A stretch of DNA of 64,000 nucleotides from Trema orientale (lineage: Eukaryota; Streptophyta; Magnoliopsida; Rosales; Cannabaceae). Within the stretch, counting starts at the first letter, position 1. Each line of letters opens with the position of its first letter. The notes under the pieces are model-generated. The model did no database searches. It was not told where the DNA came from and saw only the letters and a program-made list of their open reading frames with translations. Shown here piece by piece: positions 36,309-47,520 of the stretch. Both the position numbers and the translations under genes were made by a program. The DNA is taken from the NCBI GenBank assembly GCA_002914845.1, contig JXTC01000085.1, forward strand, positions 370,379-434,378, read 5' to 3'.

Positions 36309-38478
36309 TTGAATGTGTTGCAGGATTTGAACTCCTCTAATTTTTTTCTGACCGTTGACCTTGGACATCTGAAGCCCATTTCTATTACTCAAGAAAACTT
36401 CATGTTCCATGCTCAAGAAAACAATGTCAATACTAATTATGATATTGAACAGGGGGATGATGATTTAGTAAATAATATTGAACTTGAGAATGATACAATA
36501 CTAGATTATGAAGAAAACGAGTTTGAGGAAGATGACAATGACCGTGATGATGATGTAGATGAAATCCCGTCTAGTAGCAAGTTTGATAGTGATTAGGATT
36601 GTTGTTTATTTTTTTTCTTACTCACATAAAAGACCTTTTATGCTATTAATGATTAAATTTTTAGAATTTAATTTCAATATTACTCTACATTTTTTAATTA
36701 TAATATACTTGTCACTATTAAGACTTGTACATAGTTATGGCCACTGTTGAGCCTAGTTATCACAGTGGTGATGGTGGTACCGACCCTCCACGGGGTCTTA
36801 CTAGAGTCCCTCAGTGATGCGAGTCAGGTATTGTTCATATTGTCCGTTACATATTAAATTTTACTTTTTCATTACTTTGGATATGTCGACCCTAGCCTGC
36901 TTGCTAATATGCTTATTTATTTTGCAGATTCTATTAGGAGGAATGTGAGGTCGAAGAGTAGGTCATTGAACCTACGTTAGTTATTTGAGGAAAAAAGAAG
37001 GAACCTTCTTCCGATCAAATTTGACAAGGCAGGAGGCACTTGACGTCCAGTCGACGACTATCAAAAATATTTCCCCCGTTTGATTGGCGTGCTTATCCGA
37101 CAGAATGTGGATCCTTGGTATAAAAATTGGAAGTCGGTTCCTACTGAGCAGAAAGGGAAGATCATTCCTGTTGTTGAGGTAAAAAATATATGGCATTTAT
37201 TAAATATTATGAACGATGTATACAATTATAATATAATGATAATTTTTGCAATTGTAGGAATTTTTTGAGTACAAAGATCTTGACAACAACAACGACAATT
37301 TTGCCAATGTCAGGGATGACATCATTAGGACTGTGGCAGATATATTTAGCAATTGGAAAACAGACCTTAATAAGTATTTTAGGCTGATTGGGGGTGACAA
37401 AAATGCTCTTGACAAGGTGACAGCACGTTCCAAAATTCTAATTAGATGTATGCCGCGACATGGGGGCGTTGTTGTGACCTTTTTGACTCTCTAGAGTTTA
37501 GAGTTAGTGTGTAATTATGAATTATTCATTTATTATTAAGTAATAAAACATTATATTATAATTAATTTTCTTTTCCTACAGAAGATGTCTGAAACAAATG
37601 CTGTAAATAGGGTGCGTCAGTTAGCAATGAGCAAACAAGGAGTTGCTTCCGTTGCTAAAAAACGATATAAAAAGGTAATAAAATTATAAATTTTCTTATA
37701 ATACTTTTTATTTTCAAAATATTAAATTTTAATAATAAATTATGTCACTTTACATATTTTTATAGCGCAATCCTACTACTAGCGAGCTTCAACCAGTTAC
37801 TGAGAGTTTCAAGGATCACTACTTTACTGAGCAGACTGGATGGCCGAATGCACAATTTGAGGCCAATTACGTATGTTATTAATTAATTTTTTTAAACTAA
37901 ATCTCTATTTTTTTTTATATACTAATTTTAATCTTTTTTGTAAAATAAGATGCTTGAGATTTATAACATTCAGTCTCAAGCATTTTCTCAATCTGGTTCA
38001 AGCTCATCCGCTTCTGTCACTGATGCTCATATTGCGGATGAGGTTCTCGGTACACATCGCGGATTTAGGAGAGGTATCAGATGTAAATTGAGTAAGTCCG
38101 CTTCCAGTACTAGATCTGCCCTACTAGACTTTTCACCGTTAGTACCTGAGGATATCCAACGATACATACAAAAGAGCCAGCAATATATAACAATAGCCCA
38201 GCAATAAGAGGTGGCCACTCAGGAGAAGATCGCTCAATAACAGCGATCAATAGAGGCTCAGGCGGTGTAGATAGCGCATTATAGGATTTTATCATCGCTA
38301 GTACCAGATATCAACATGTCTATTCCTGCTACTATCCTTCTAGGGTCCACTTTGACATCATCTGGCATGATGCCCCTGCCCCCGCTGACGCCACTACCAC
38401 CTCGTTTCACCTATCCTCCACTGGCTCGTCAAGAAGATGGTAGTAAAGAAACCGAGGATAAGTACTTAGGCTTATAGA
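36309..38478 (+). pseudogene. CACTA-type transposase_24-like coding remnant
   Basis: Pieces in order: an acidic segment at 36309-36596 (DYEENEFEEDDNDRDDD); a segment at about 36960-37180 with DDYQKYFPRLIGVL; one at 37258-37494 with WKTDLNKYFRLIGGDKNALD; and 37767-38205 with EHY-like KDHYFTEQTGWPNAQFEANY then DEVLGTHRGFRRGIRCK, followed by a Pro-rich tail to about 38478. The pattern (basic region, short coiled linker, then a VLG..RG..RG motif) is that of plant En/Spm transposase_24 proteins. Several stops and frame changes are present, so it is not functional. Candidate introns lie at 37182-37257 and 37872-37949. Confidence 0.65.
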
Positions 38479-38934
38479 CTTTTTTCTACTTTCAGACAAT
38501 ATTATATATTTTTAATTTTTTATAACACTTTTTAATTTTAATGTCATTTAAAATATTACTTTATTTATTTTTTATTAATTATTAATTTATTTTTTTATCT
38601 AAATGTATTTTTTATTTATTTTAATTTGAATTAATTATTATTATTTAATAATTAAATATATAAAAATTATTATTTTAATTAGATAATTAAATACTTAATA
38701 TAATTAATTTAAAAAAAAAAACAAAATTTTATATAATCGCCGCTTTAAATAAAAATACAACGGCGACAATGTCAAAATTTTCGCTGTTATTGGTCTGACA
38801 GATGACATTTCTATCGACTTTTTAAATGTGACAATTACTTTTTAGCGGAGACAATTGTCACCGCTATAAATTATCTAATACCGGGAAAACACGTGTCGCC
38901 GTTTTATATCAGCGACGAGTCTTGGATTTAATGC

Positions 38935-39620
38935 CGCACTATCCCTTGTATCTTGAATCCATGAACGACCCTAAACCGGAGAAGATCCGCTTACTGAATG
39001 TCCATCCTGTGGTTGAAGAGGCTGTCGATGATGCACTGGCGCATGATCAAACTCCGTCCATATTCTTGAACCCGGAGAAGAGGCTTTTAGCCACATTCCA
39101 AATTGGAATTTCAACCTACCTCCCAACACCTGACTATCTTCCTCTCGTACTTTAGAGCAATCCTGCACACGATGACCAATAATACTGCCAAAAAAAAGAA
39201 AATCTGGAGGACGTTCATAGCGGAGCATAAGGGAGACTACCCTATGGGTGACATCCATAAAACATCGCATACCCCTTCGGAGAGGCTTAGTGACATCGAT
39301 TCTTCTACGGACACGCATATATACTGCCACCAACGACTTCCACATCCTCCAGAAATCCAATTTTGGAACCCAAAAAACGTGCACAATTCTTATGCATGCA
39401 TGACACAGGAGCCTTAACAATCTGAATCCAAAAAGAAACCATGTTGAAATCCATAGCCGATAAGTCTCCAATCCCTCTAGGTTTAATAAGAGAAAGGAGT
39501 TGATTTTCATAGGACCAAGGACCTCCAGCCAAAATTCTGATCTGTCTATAGGTCTTCAACCCAAAGAAAAACATAAATATATTAGGTGAATCCATGGACT
39601 CCAAATGAAACGAACTCAGC
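38935..39620 (-). pseudogene. LINE ORF1 remnant (DUF4283 and CCHC-type zinc knuckle)
   Basis: In one minus-strand frame (39622-39305) the DUF4283-like signature ILAGGPWSYENQLL and the downstream FWIQIV appear. In a second frame (to 38971) the linker VTKPLRRGMR and the knuckle region RPPDFLFFGSIIGHRVQDC follow. The first cysteine of the knuckle is replaced by Phe. The switch of frame marks a frameshift near 39340-39400. These domains are usual in ORF1 of plant LINEs. Confidence 0.75.
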
Positions 39621-39639
39621 AATATATAATATAATATAT

Positions 39640-40081
39640 AATATAGCTCAAGAATTGCAGTTGTTCCTTTGCAATATGTTTCAATATGGAATCAGTTATC
39701 CTATTAAGAGATGTATCCTATTAAGAGATAAATTCAACAAAGAGATTTTGAATGAAAATACATGTGGTAGAATAGTTATATATCGCTCCCATTCATTACA
39801 AGGTGTCTCTTTGTTTCATAAGTACAAAGCTGTTGAATTTGTGCATTCATAGCAAGCGAGCACCTCCCACAAGGTCCTACCTTAGAAATACTAGACATCA
39901 CTTTAAAATAAATAGTGTCACAAAACATCAAAACAGAACGTTCCCAATTAGTACTAGATAGAATATATATATATCTTGTTCTTCGATCGGGACATCCTTT
40001 ATTTATGATTTGCATCCGCATGACCTGCATATATATATATACACATACAATGTATATGTATGTATGTATTTGTCTGCGGCC
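39640..40081. repeat. P450 3' flank, present again in the duplicated block
   Basis: Words such as AGCTCAAGAA, GTTCCTTTG, AAGGTGTCTCTT, TTCATAGCAAGCGAGCACCT and CAATTAG(T/A)ACTAGATAG recur in order at 55718-55945 and 60915-61020. This identifies the flank as part of the segmental duplication. It also contains a short TA microsatellite near 39965 and 40028. Confidence 0.85.
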
Positions 40082-41936
40082 TCAAACTTCAAAGGAGGGA
40101 GCATAAGGCTTGGGAATCAAGTACAGATTGTTTTTTCTACTAACAGTAGCACCAAAGATTTCAGTCATGTCCAGATTCTCATCTTTCATGCCGTTGGCGA
40201 GTTGCCAATCAAAGTGATACAACAACTTAGCTAGCGGAAATTCGACGTTCATCAAGGCGAACGAGATGCCTGGACAGATCCTCCTGCCTGCCCCAAAAGG
40301 GATATACTCAAAATTATTACCATTGTAATTGATAGAACTGTTTTCAAACCTTTCTGGCTCAAATGTCTCGGCATCTTTCCAATAGTCTGGATCTCTTCCG
40401 ATTGCCCAACCATTAACAATGATTTTGGTATTCACTGGAATATCGTATCCGTCGATTTTGCATGGCTCCCTAACCACTCTTGGCACCAACAAAGGTGAAG
40501 AAGGGTGTAACCTTAGAGTTTCCTTGACCACCAGCTTCAGATAATCTAGTTTTTGAATGTCAGTTTCGTTGATTGTTTTCTTTCCTCTAAAAACGTCTCG
40601 TATTTCAGCCTGTGCCTTCTTCATCACTCTGGGATTTTTTATCATTTCTGATAGTGTCCACTCCATTAATGTTGACGACGGATCCGATCCAGCAGAGAAC
40701 ATGTCCTGAAAAAATGTCACACATGATCATATAAATAATCAGAAAAGTCATGAAAATATTAACGAGAAGAAGTAAAAGAGTGAATTTAAATATTCCTTTC
40801 TTGTGTTTGAAATTGCAATATTACACCAATATTTCTGGTTGTGTACGTAGAACATTAATGAATGGGAAGATAAACGCTCTACTTATTAACGTGACCATAT
40901 TTAGTTAATATCCAATTAAAGAAAAGCAAGTTAATAATCTTAAGAAGCTAACAAAAGTGATATGATAATTACAGAGGTTAATTTCCATGTGATCTAAACT
41001 TAAACAGCGAAATTTAAGAGTACGTACCGCGATGAGAGCTTTTATGTTGTCGTTAGAGATGGGAATATCAAGGGTGCCACTTTGCTGAAGTTGTAACAAA
41101 ACATCGATAAGATCTTTGTCTTCCGCTTCGACATTCTCACCACCTGCATGAGCTAGTTTCTCTCTATGCCTTTGGATGATATTCTCCTGAATCACGTCCT
41201 TCTCCTTGTGAATCCTCTCCAGTTTAGCACTTGTCCTACTCAACAGCTTAACAAGTTTGCTCGAAGGGTACAAATCGACCAATTCGAAACCTCCCGCTAA
41301 TCTTATTGCTTCCTCAGTCAGTGACAAGAACGCGTCCAGCTGGTCTTCGGATTCGCTACCAAATGCAGCTCTAGCGGTTACCATGCTTGTCAGCGAATAA
41401 ATCTTCTCGGTAAGATTGACGACCGATCCGGCAGATGAGCGAAGCGATTCGATGAGTTTCGAGACCTTCTCTTCTCGAATGGAAGCGAAAGACCGAACCC
41501 TTTTAGGACTCAAGAGCTCCAAGACGCATATCTTTCTCATTTGCCTCCAGTAATCTCCATATTGAGTGAAAGCAACGTCCGTACCGTTATAAGCGAGAAT
41601 CTTGGTGGCCAGTAGTTCTGGCCTCCCGCAGACGGCAACGTCATTTGTTTTGAGGACTTCTTGCGCCATTATGGGCGATGAAACGACTACGGTCGAGCCT
41701 TCGCCTAGTTGGAGGTGCATTAGAGGTCCATATTTCTTAGATAGGTTTCTAAGAGTGTGGTGAGGAAGTGAGCCTGATAGTAAGTTGTGTAAGTTGCCTA
41801 TAATGGGAAGCTTTCTTGGACCAGGAGGGAGATTAGTAACGTTACTCGCTGGCCATATGAACTTCAAATAAAGCCAGATCAACAGAGAGAAGAGGCTGAG
41901 GTAAATGGTGAGGGATGATGAATACTCTGGCTCCAT
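40082..41936 (-). CDS. CYP71-family cytochrome P450 with an atypical I-helix
   Basis: It is a predicted ER-anchored haem-thiolate monooxygenase; the substrate is unknown. Exon 1 is 41028-41936 (303 codons) and exon 2 is 40082-40705, joined in phase 0 across a GT..AG intron. This gives 510 aa, a normal A-type P450 length. Seen: an N-terminal membrane anchor (residues 9-29), the hinge LPPGPRKLPIIGN (36-48), the C-helix YWRQMRK, ExxR as KETLR (E365, R368), PERF (420-423) and the haem loop PFGAGRRICPG with Cys447. The I-helix oxygen-activation motif is AGSDP (308-312), where most family members have AGTDT, so the conserved Thr is Pro. The single phase-0 intron position is typical of CYP71. A decayed copy lies at 61070-62476. 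Subfamily D is plausible but not certain. Confidence 0.93.
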
Positions 41937-42048
41937 GAATGGCTCAAAAGGAATGATCAGATAGAGAAAAGTAAGCTTGGTTTGGATACTAATGTTTCTA
42001 TTTAAGGGGTTAAATAGTAGTGACCAGCGGGCCGCGGGTTTGTTGACT

Positions 42049-42118
42049 GTTTGGATATCTGCTGCGGTGTGGCCATTCTATATGTTTGGATATCTGCTGC
42101 GGGGTGGCCATTCTATAA
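42049..42118. repeat. 35-bp tandem repeat in the P450 upstream region
   Basis: Two units starting GTTTGGATATCTGCTGCGG (42049 and 42084) differ at about two positions. They lie about 110-180 bp upstream of the P450 start codon, in its likely promoter. Confidence 0.95.
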
Positions 42119-43259
42119 AATATTCCTATTACATCTTGGTGATGAAAGCTAAGTGGAATACCGGATGAAACGTGTGAGACTAGGAGAATTTTGGGTTAGT
42201 ACTTTAATTCAGTGTAGGACTTTTCGTACGCAGTCTCCCAAAAGTAGGTGGCGGCAACTGACATCCCACGGGGCTTATTATTTTTTCACTCCTGTTAGGA
42301 CTCCAGAAAGTAGCCGGGAAGGACATAGAACTCGAGATTACTTTTCTTTACTACTAAAAGTAAATAAAGACATCTTGAGCAAAAAAAAGTAAATAAAGAC
42401 ATGAAACAATAAATTACGAGTATATATTTATAAGTGGTCTATTCTCAATACGAGAATTACGGTAATTAATTTTTCCCTTTACATGTTTTCATTATAATTA
42501 TGAAAAAGTCTTCTTTTAAAAAAAATGTCTCACACTCACACATCTCTTAAATTTTGAATTTTCTAATAATCTCACTATTCCAAACTCAGTACCCAATATC
42601 ATTTATGTACTAGAAAAACTAGATCAATAACCAAAGTACATGTGTAAAAATTCAAATATTGAGATTAAAACTATACTCTTGATGAAGCAATCTTCATGTG
42701 CGGTAACATTCAATATTTCATTTGGGCGATCTTGAGTATAATTAGGTCCAGCAAAAAAAAAATTAGGCCTAACACTAATTACATATTGTCATACAAGCGT
42801 GCGCACTGTGAGAGAGAGAGAGAGAGAGAGAGATTTTCTTGTAAACTTGGTCAGATGACACTTAGGTTTTTTTTGGGTGGACAAAATTTACACTGTATAA
42901 TTATTCTTTTCTTAGTAATATTAGATAATGATCTCTCGTGGACATAGTCTAAATTTTTCTTTTTACCTGAATTATGTTAAATATTTTTGTTCTTGAGTGT
43001 GTGAGTATTTTTTTTGTTTATTTTTGAGTTCTATATATTCATATACTTTAAGCATATATCAAATTAAAGAATTGAGTCTAAATTAGTCCCAGTATCTATT
43101 ATGGGGTAACCAACTTTTATTGGTGGATGACTACATGTGGTTTTACTTCCGAAATAATTTATTATTCATTGAGGAGTACTAACAATACTGAGTATTCTCT
43201 CTTAGACTCTCCTATCTTAAACTTATCATACTGTTTGTTGCTTAGACTCTCGGGTACTA
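42119..43259. other. P450 upstream and intergenic DNA
   Basis: A (GA)n microsatellite lies at 42810-42832. Minor AT-rich low complexity is present. No gene was recognised. Confidence 0.5.
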
Positions 43260-43480
43260 ATACTACTAACTAGTAACTAAAGATATTTATAACTGGTAAC
43301 TGGTAACCGATAATCGAATTTCAAAAATTGGTAACTATTCACTAGTGACTATTTTAAAAATAGTATTTTTCTAAAAATTCTTAAAAAGTGAAAATTTTCT
43401 TATAAATATAGTATGGTAATTGGAAAAAAAAAAAACATACTTCAGTATTTTTGTAATTCTTTTTTATTTTTATAGGTACG
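43260..43480. repeat. dispersed repeat family with GGTTACC motifs, copy 2
   Basis: AACTGGTAACTGGTAACCGA is followed by TATTTTAAAAATAGTATTTT and AAAAGTGAAAATTTT, the same vocabulary and order as 24700-25065. Confidence 0.5.
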
Positions 43481-43722
43481 TGTTAGAAACCCTTATGAAA
43501 ATTCTGAAATATTTTAAGGAAGTCCACAAATTGTCAAGTGTGAAACATGAGATCATAAAAGAGAGTGAGGAAAAGAGAGTTACAGCTTCTTTGTTTATTT
43601 ATTTATCTGTCGATTGAATTGTTATTATTAGGTTAGGCCTGTTTAGAACTTAGATTTGACGGAAAACAAATTAGAGATTATGTTTTCTCTTGCTTGGATC
43701 CAAACACGAAACAAGAAAATAT

Positions 43723-44030
43723 TTTTTTTTTAAAGAAATGGGGCTTAATTAACTAATGACCTCCACTTACTACAAATAAAGGAAAATAACTCACGCACCC
43801 TGGGAGACTCCTGACCTAATATCTAATCCCCACCCACTCCACTCACTGAGTTAGCCCTAGTGGGCAAAGTGAGGTTTAACTAATGACTATCACTTACTAC
43901 AAATTTGAAGGAAAATAACACACAAACACACACATACACTAATACTACCAAAGCTTGAACTCGTGATCCACCCAAACTCACACACACATATCTTCCAAGC
44001 CCTGGACCAACTGAGCTAACCTCAGTTGTC
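43723..44030 (-). mobile_element. dimeric tRNA-derived SINE
   Basis: On the minus strand the head reads GGTTAGCTCAGTTGG (A box) and then GATCACGAGTTCAAGC (B box). The plus-strand T-run at about 43722-43731 is the poly(A) tail. A target duplication of about 15 bp starting GAAACAAG flanks it (from 43708 and from 44031). The body contains the family 3' block twice: TAACTAATGACCTCCACTTA near 43752 and TAACTAATGACTATCACTTA near 43878. This makes it a head-to-tail dimer with a degenerate second head near 43850. Confidence 0.78.
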
Positions 44031-44046
44031 GAAACAAGGAAATATA

Positions 44047-45022
44047 AATATTTATAAGTAGGATTAAGTTTTGATAATTTTGGAGGAATATTTTGGGACT
44101 TTCAAATTCCAATGATAATTATGAATTACGTAAGAATCTTCTCTTTCTTAATATTTATTTTAATTTTTCTCAAAAATAGCTCAAAAATCCTAACAATAAG
44201 TTAAGACTTTTAACTTTTTGGGAAAAAAAAAATAGAAGTGATTAATATTCAAAATATTTAAATTGGTTCATTCATTCTTTTGATTAAGAGAATATTAGAA
44301 TATGATAATGCTTGGGATTTCAGCTATTGTACCAAATTTTTAATACCAATATATGTGGCATGTGATTTGTCATCACTTAATTTAATTGGTGATAATATAA
44401 TACATCTACTGAGTGGTGACAACTTACATACCACGTGTATTGGTAAAAAATATTGGTACATATAGTTGAGACTCCTAGCATTATCTATTAAAATATCCTG
44501 AGTTGAAGAAGAAGATAAATAGTTAAAAGATCTCGGGTAGGACCAATTTGCCTTTGATTACTCTTTTTTTTTTTTTTGGGTACAATGATATTTTTAGGAG
44601 TAGTTAAAACTTTTGACATTATCTTTGACCATTTTTAGTCAAAACTCAAAATTTCTGTCTAATCTTAAAAAAGTAATTATAAAAAGAGTCATAAAAAGGT
44701 TATTTTAACTGCAATTACTTCTAGTTAGGTCCATTTCCTAAAAGATCATCAAAATTAATGGGGAGGTAAAGAAACTTTATTCAATTTTTTTAGGATTAAA
44801 AAAATTAAAAAAAAAACAATCATTTCATTTATATTGGATCTATTTCAATTATTATATCAAATCCCGGATTCACAAAATATCATCAAAATTGTAAAAATTA
44901 TTGAAGAAGACATTTTTATCATTTAAAACTATCGATATCACCCACAAGCACAGTTTAAAAGAGGACTCTTTGAAGCAACAATTTAGACCAATAGAATGTC
45001 TATAATAATTGAGATATCCAGA
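44047..45022. other. AT-rich intergenic DNA
   Basis: No gene was recognised. A T-run lies at about 44564-44577. Confidence 0.5.
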
Positions 45023-45027
45023 TATGA

Positions 45028-46786
45028 TGTAATGTCCCCCAACCAAGCCGATCGGACTTTGCTTGAAAGCGTAACCAGCTAGGCCAAGGCGCGTTAAGCC
45101 TTCGTAACTTTCTTTGAAAACAGAGCATTTGAAAGCGGAAGAACTGAAAAGGGCATAAGACTTCATTTTTTTACAATTAAAAATTTTGAAATAAAACATA
45201 ATCGTATCATGGGATGAATGGAACTGCAGCTCAGCCAACTTTCAAGAATCTACTGACGCAACTAAAACCTGCATTACAAGAACTATAAAGAGCTAACGCT
45301 CAGTAAGTAAAGACGATGTATGCATGTGATGACATGCTATAAAAATATTTGTTACCCATTGTACAACTTTCTTGGAAAAAATTCTTTCTTTAAACATCAT
45401 TTTTAGCCCCATTTTAAGCATAACTTCTAACTTAGTGACATAGTAGACCTCTTAATAAATATCATTTGAGACTTACACTGTCTTGGCCCTTTCGCCTCAA
45501 AGGACTTGACCTCCCTCTTATTTGGCTCACCCTATCTTGGATTTAACCTCAAGGGATTTCGCTACCTCTTTTCTACACAATCACTAAGCCAGGAGCCATA
45601 CTTCGTAAACAACATAACTTAGAAACTTAAGTACAATGGTAACCTTTTCTTAAAAACATGAACTTCTTAAAATCACTTTAACTTTTCCTTCATAAACGTG
45701 CCTTATGCATATGCCATGAATATTATTCCATAAATAACATAGTAGTATACATAGATATATATAAATAAGCACGTATTTCACATAATATTTAGAAAATACT
45801 TGTACTTACTATGTTCTTGTAACGCAGTAAAAATATTTATCTTTACTTACCTCTAGTTGATATTCCTCTTAATCTTCGTCTCTATCTCCAAACCTCTCTC
45901 TATCTTTCTTTCATTTTTCTCCCTCTAAACTTTACTAAAAATATGGGTAGAGCAGCGTATGTCTAAAGCTAATTCTCAACCCTATTTATAGATTTTAGGA
46001 AGCTCCTCAAGCTAGCAGCTTACTCATCACCTAAAGCTTCCTCCATTGTGACACCTAGCGCCACATGCTCTATCCACATCGAGCCACTTAACTCGTCCCA
46101 AATGTTGATACATAGTTGCCACTAACCTTATCTGCATGCTTGACACCTAGCTTGCCCAAATGTTGACACCTAGTTGCCACTAACCTCATCTACATGCTTG
46201 ACACCTAACTTGTCCCATTCCACTACGTGCTTCCAACTGACATCTCATGCTTTCAAACTTTACACCTCGTGCCTTTGATTCAACACCTCGTGCTTAAAGT
46301 GCCACTTCGTATTTATGGACACATCATGCTTAGAACACCTCGTGCTTCACTTTTTTGACTTATCATCTAAATATCATGATTTATAGAACTGTCTAACATG
46401 AAAATCGAGAAATACTAACTTCTCCCTAGAAATTGATTACAACATCAGAATTAATCGTCTCTTCCGTCAGCAGCTTATCTATTCTAGATTGTTGAAAACT
46501 TAACTGTCAGTTTTTGTCGAAAATACTTTCTTTCATCATATTGTCTATCATCAAAAGTTTACACTGCTAAGTACCTCAATCAGTAGCTTAACTCATTTCT
46601 ATTGTATAAAACTTAATAGCAAAAGACTATCCTATAAAACGTGAAATTCTTTTTACTAGGATCCTTATGAACTTATAAAATTCTTAAGCTCCTCATTGAC
46701 TAGCTTAACTCCTCTACTTAACTTAGAACTAGACAAGGCTCTATTACACATAACATGTAAGCATACACGTGAATCGGGGTGTGACA
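45028..46786 (-). mobile_element. solo LTR of a large LTR retrotransposon (1759 bp)
   Basis: It begins TGTAATGTCCCCC and ends GGGGTGTGACA, so it has TG..CA ends. It is flanked by a perfect 5-bp duplication, TATGA (45023-45027 and 46787-46791). No internal gag-pol or second LTR is present. CTATAAATAG on the minus strand at 45982-45991 gives a TATA box and suggests leftward orientation. The minus-strand start TGTCACACCCCGATT resembles plant gypsy LTRs. Direct repeats built on TGACACCTAGCTTGCCC-like units lie at about 46045-46220. Confidence 0.85.
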
Positions 46787-46791
46787 TATGA

Positions 46792-47289
46792 TGTCTAAAC
46801 ACACAATAATATTAGTTTTTTTTTTATTTGTATCATCTAATTTTAAAGGGTTAAGATATCTTAAATTTCAATTTTTAAACTTTAGTTTTGACCATATATA
46901 TGGACCTGTTGAGATTTAATGGAAAACAAAGATTGAAGTTATAATTATACTACTCATGAAAATGTGTGTATGTGTTTTTTTTTTTAAATGTTTGAATTAC
47001 TAATAAGTAAAATATAAGAGCAGGTTTTTTTAGAAAATGTCTAAATTTTAAATTTTAATTAGGGGACTATTTACAAAAATAATTAGAAAATATGAGAAGA
47101 GAATTAAATGGCTAATAATATGAAAGAGCATAATTCGGACTTTTACGAAAAATATTTTAAAAAATTCGGCATAAAATTTCATGTACACTAAAAATTCCTA
47201 AAATTTATTTGTATATATGTAATACGTAATGTGTAAAAATAAGCTATAAAAATGGACTAAAATCCGCTGTCTCAAAAAACTACTTTATT
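46792..47289. other. AT-rich intergenic DNA
   Basis: Nothing beyond low-complexity AT sequence was recognised. Confidence 0.5.
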
Positions 47290-47306
47290 TGTTGTCCTAT
47301 TACTTT

Positions 47307-47503
47307 TTTTTTTTTTTTTAAAGTGGGGCTTAACTAATGACCTCCACTTATTACAAATTAAAGGAAAATACCTAATACTACCCAATTCCCACCCCACCCC
47401 ATTAGGGATAATTGGCTTTCACGACTACCCCGGTGTGACTCGAACCTAGGACCGAGATCCTAGGTAGTGGATACTCTTACCACTTGAGCTAACCCACTTC
47501 GTC
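47307..47503 (-). mobile_element. tRNA-derived SINE with perfect 17-bp target duplication
   Basis: On the minus strand it starts GAAGTGGGTTAGCTCAAGTG (A box) and continues to CTAGGTTCGAGTCACACC (B box). The tail is a T-run on the plus strand at 47307-47319. TGTTGTCCTATTACTTT occurs at 47290-47306 and again at 47504-47520 without mismatch, indicating a young insertion. Its 3' block TAACTAATGACCTCCACTTA is shared with the dimeric SINE at 43723-44030. Confidence 0.9.
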
Positions 47504-47520
47504 TGTTGTCCTATTACTTT

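Larger units (their letters stand above)
33816..38930 (+). mobile_element. CACTA (En/Spm) transposon relic
   Basis: Both ends carry several copies, in both orientations, of GCGACAATT- and CGCTTTA-like words (33820-34040 and 38735-38925), typical of CACTA subterminal repeats. The interior encodes a protein resembling the plant transposase_24 (Ptta/En/Spm) type. The terminal CACTA motif itself was not found, so the exact ends are uncertain. The element sits inside the LINE. Confidence 0.65.
29604..39625 (-). mobile_element. 5'-truncated LINE split by nested insertions
   Basis: ORF1-like sequence at 38935-39620 and ORF2-like sequence at 29640-33200 lie in the order and orientation expected of one leftward plant L1-type LINE. 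The low-coordinate end has a plus-strand T-run (about 29604-29616), i.e. a poly(A) tail on the coding strand. The high end stops within the ORF1 N-terminal domain, as 5' truncation during target-primed reverse transcription would produce. Between the two ORFs sit an LTR-like fragment (33395-33815) and a CACTA relic (to about 38930). The possibility that two different LINE copies are involved is not excluded. Confidence 0.7.

Noticed and set aside
36309..36596. Acidic 95-aa ORF as a host nuclear protein
   Set aside because: It lies within the CACTA relic, directly upstream of transposase_24-like pieces, and fits the acidic segment of that transposon.
38922..39155. Plus-strand 77-aa ORF
   Set aside because: It is the antisense of the LINE ORF1 zinc-knuckle region, which has clear family features on the minus strand.
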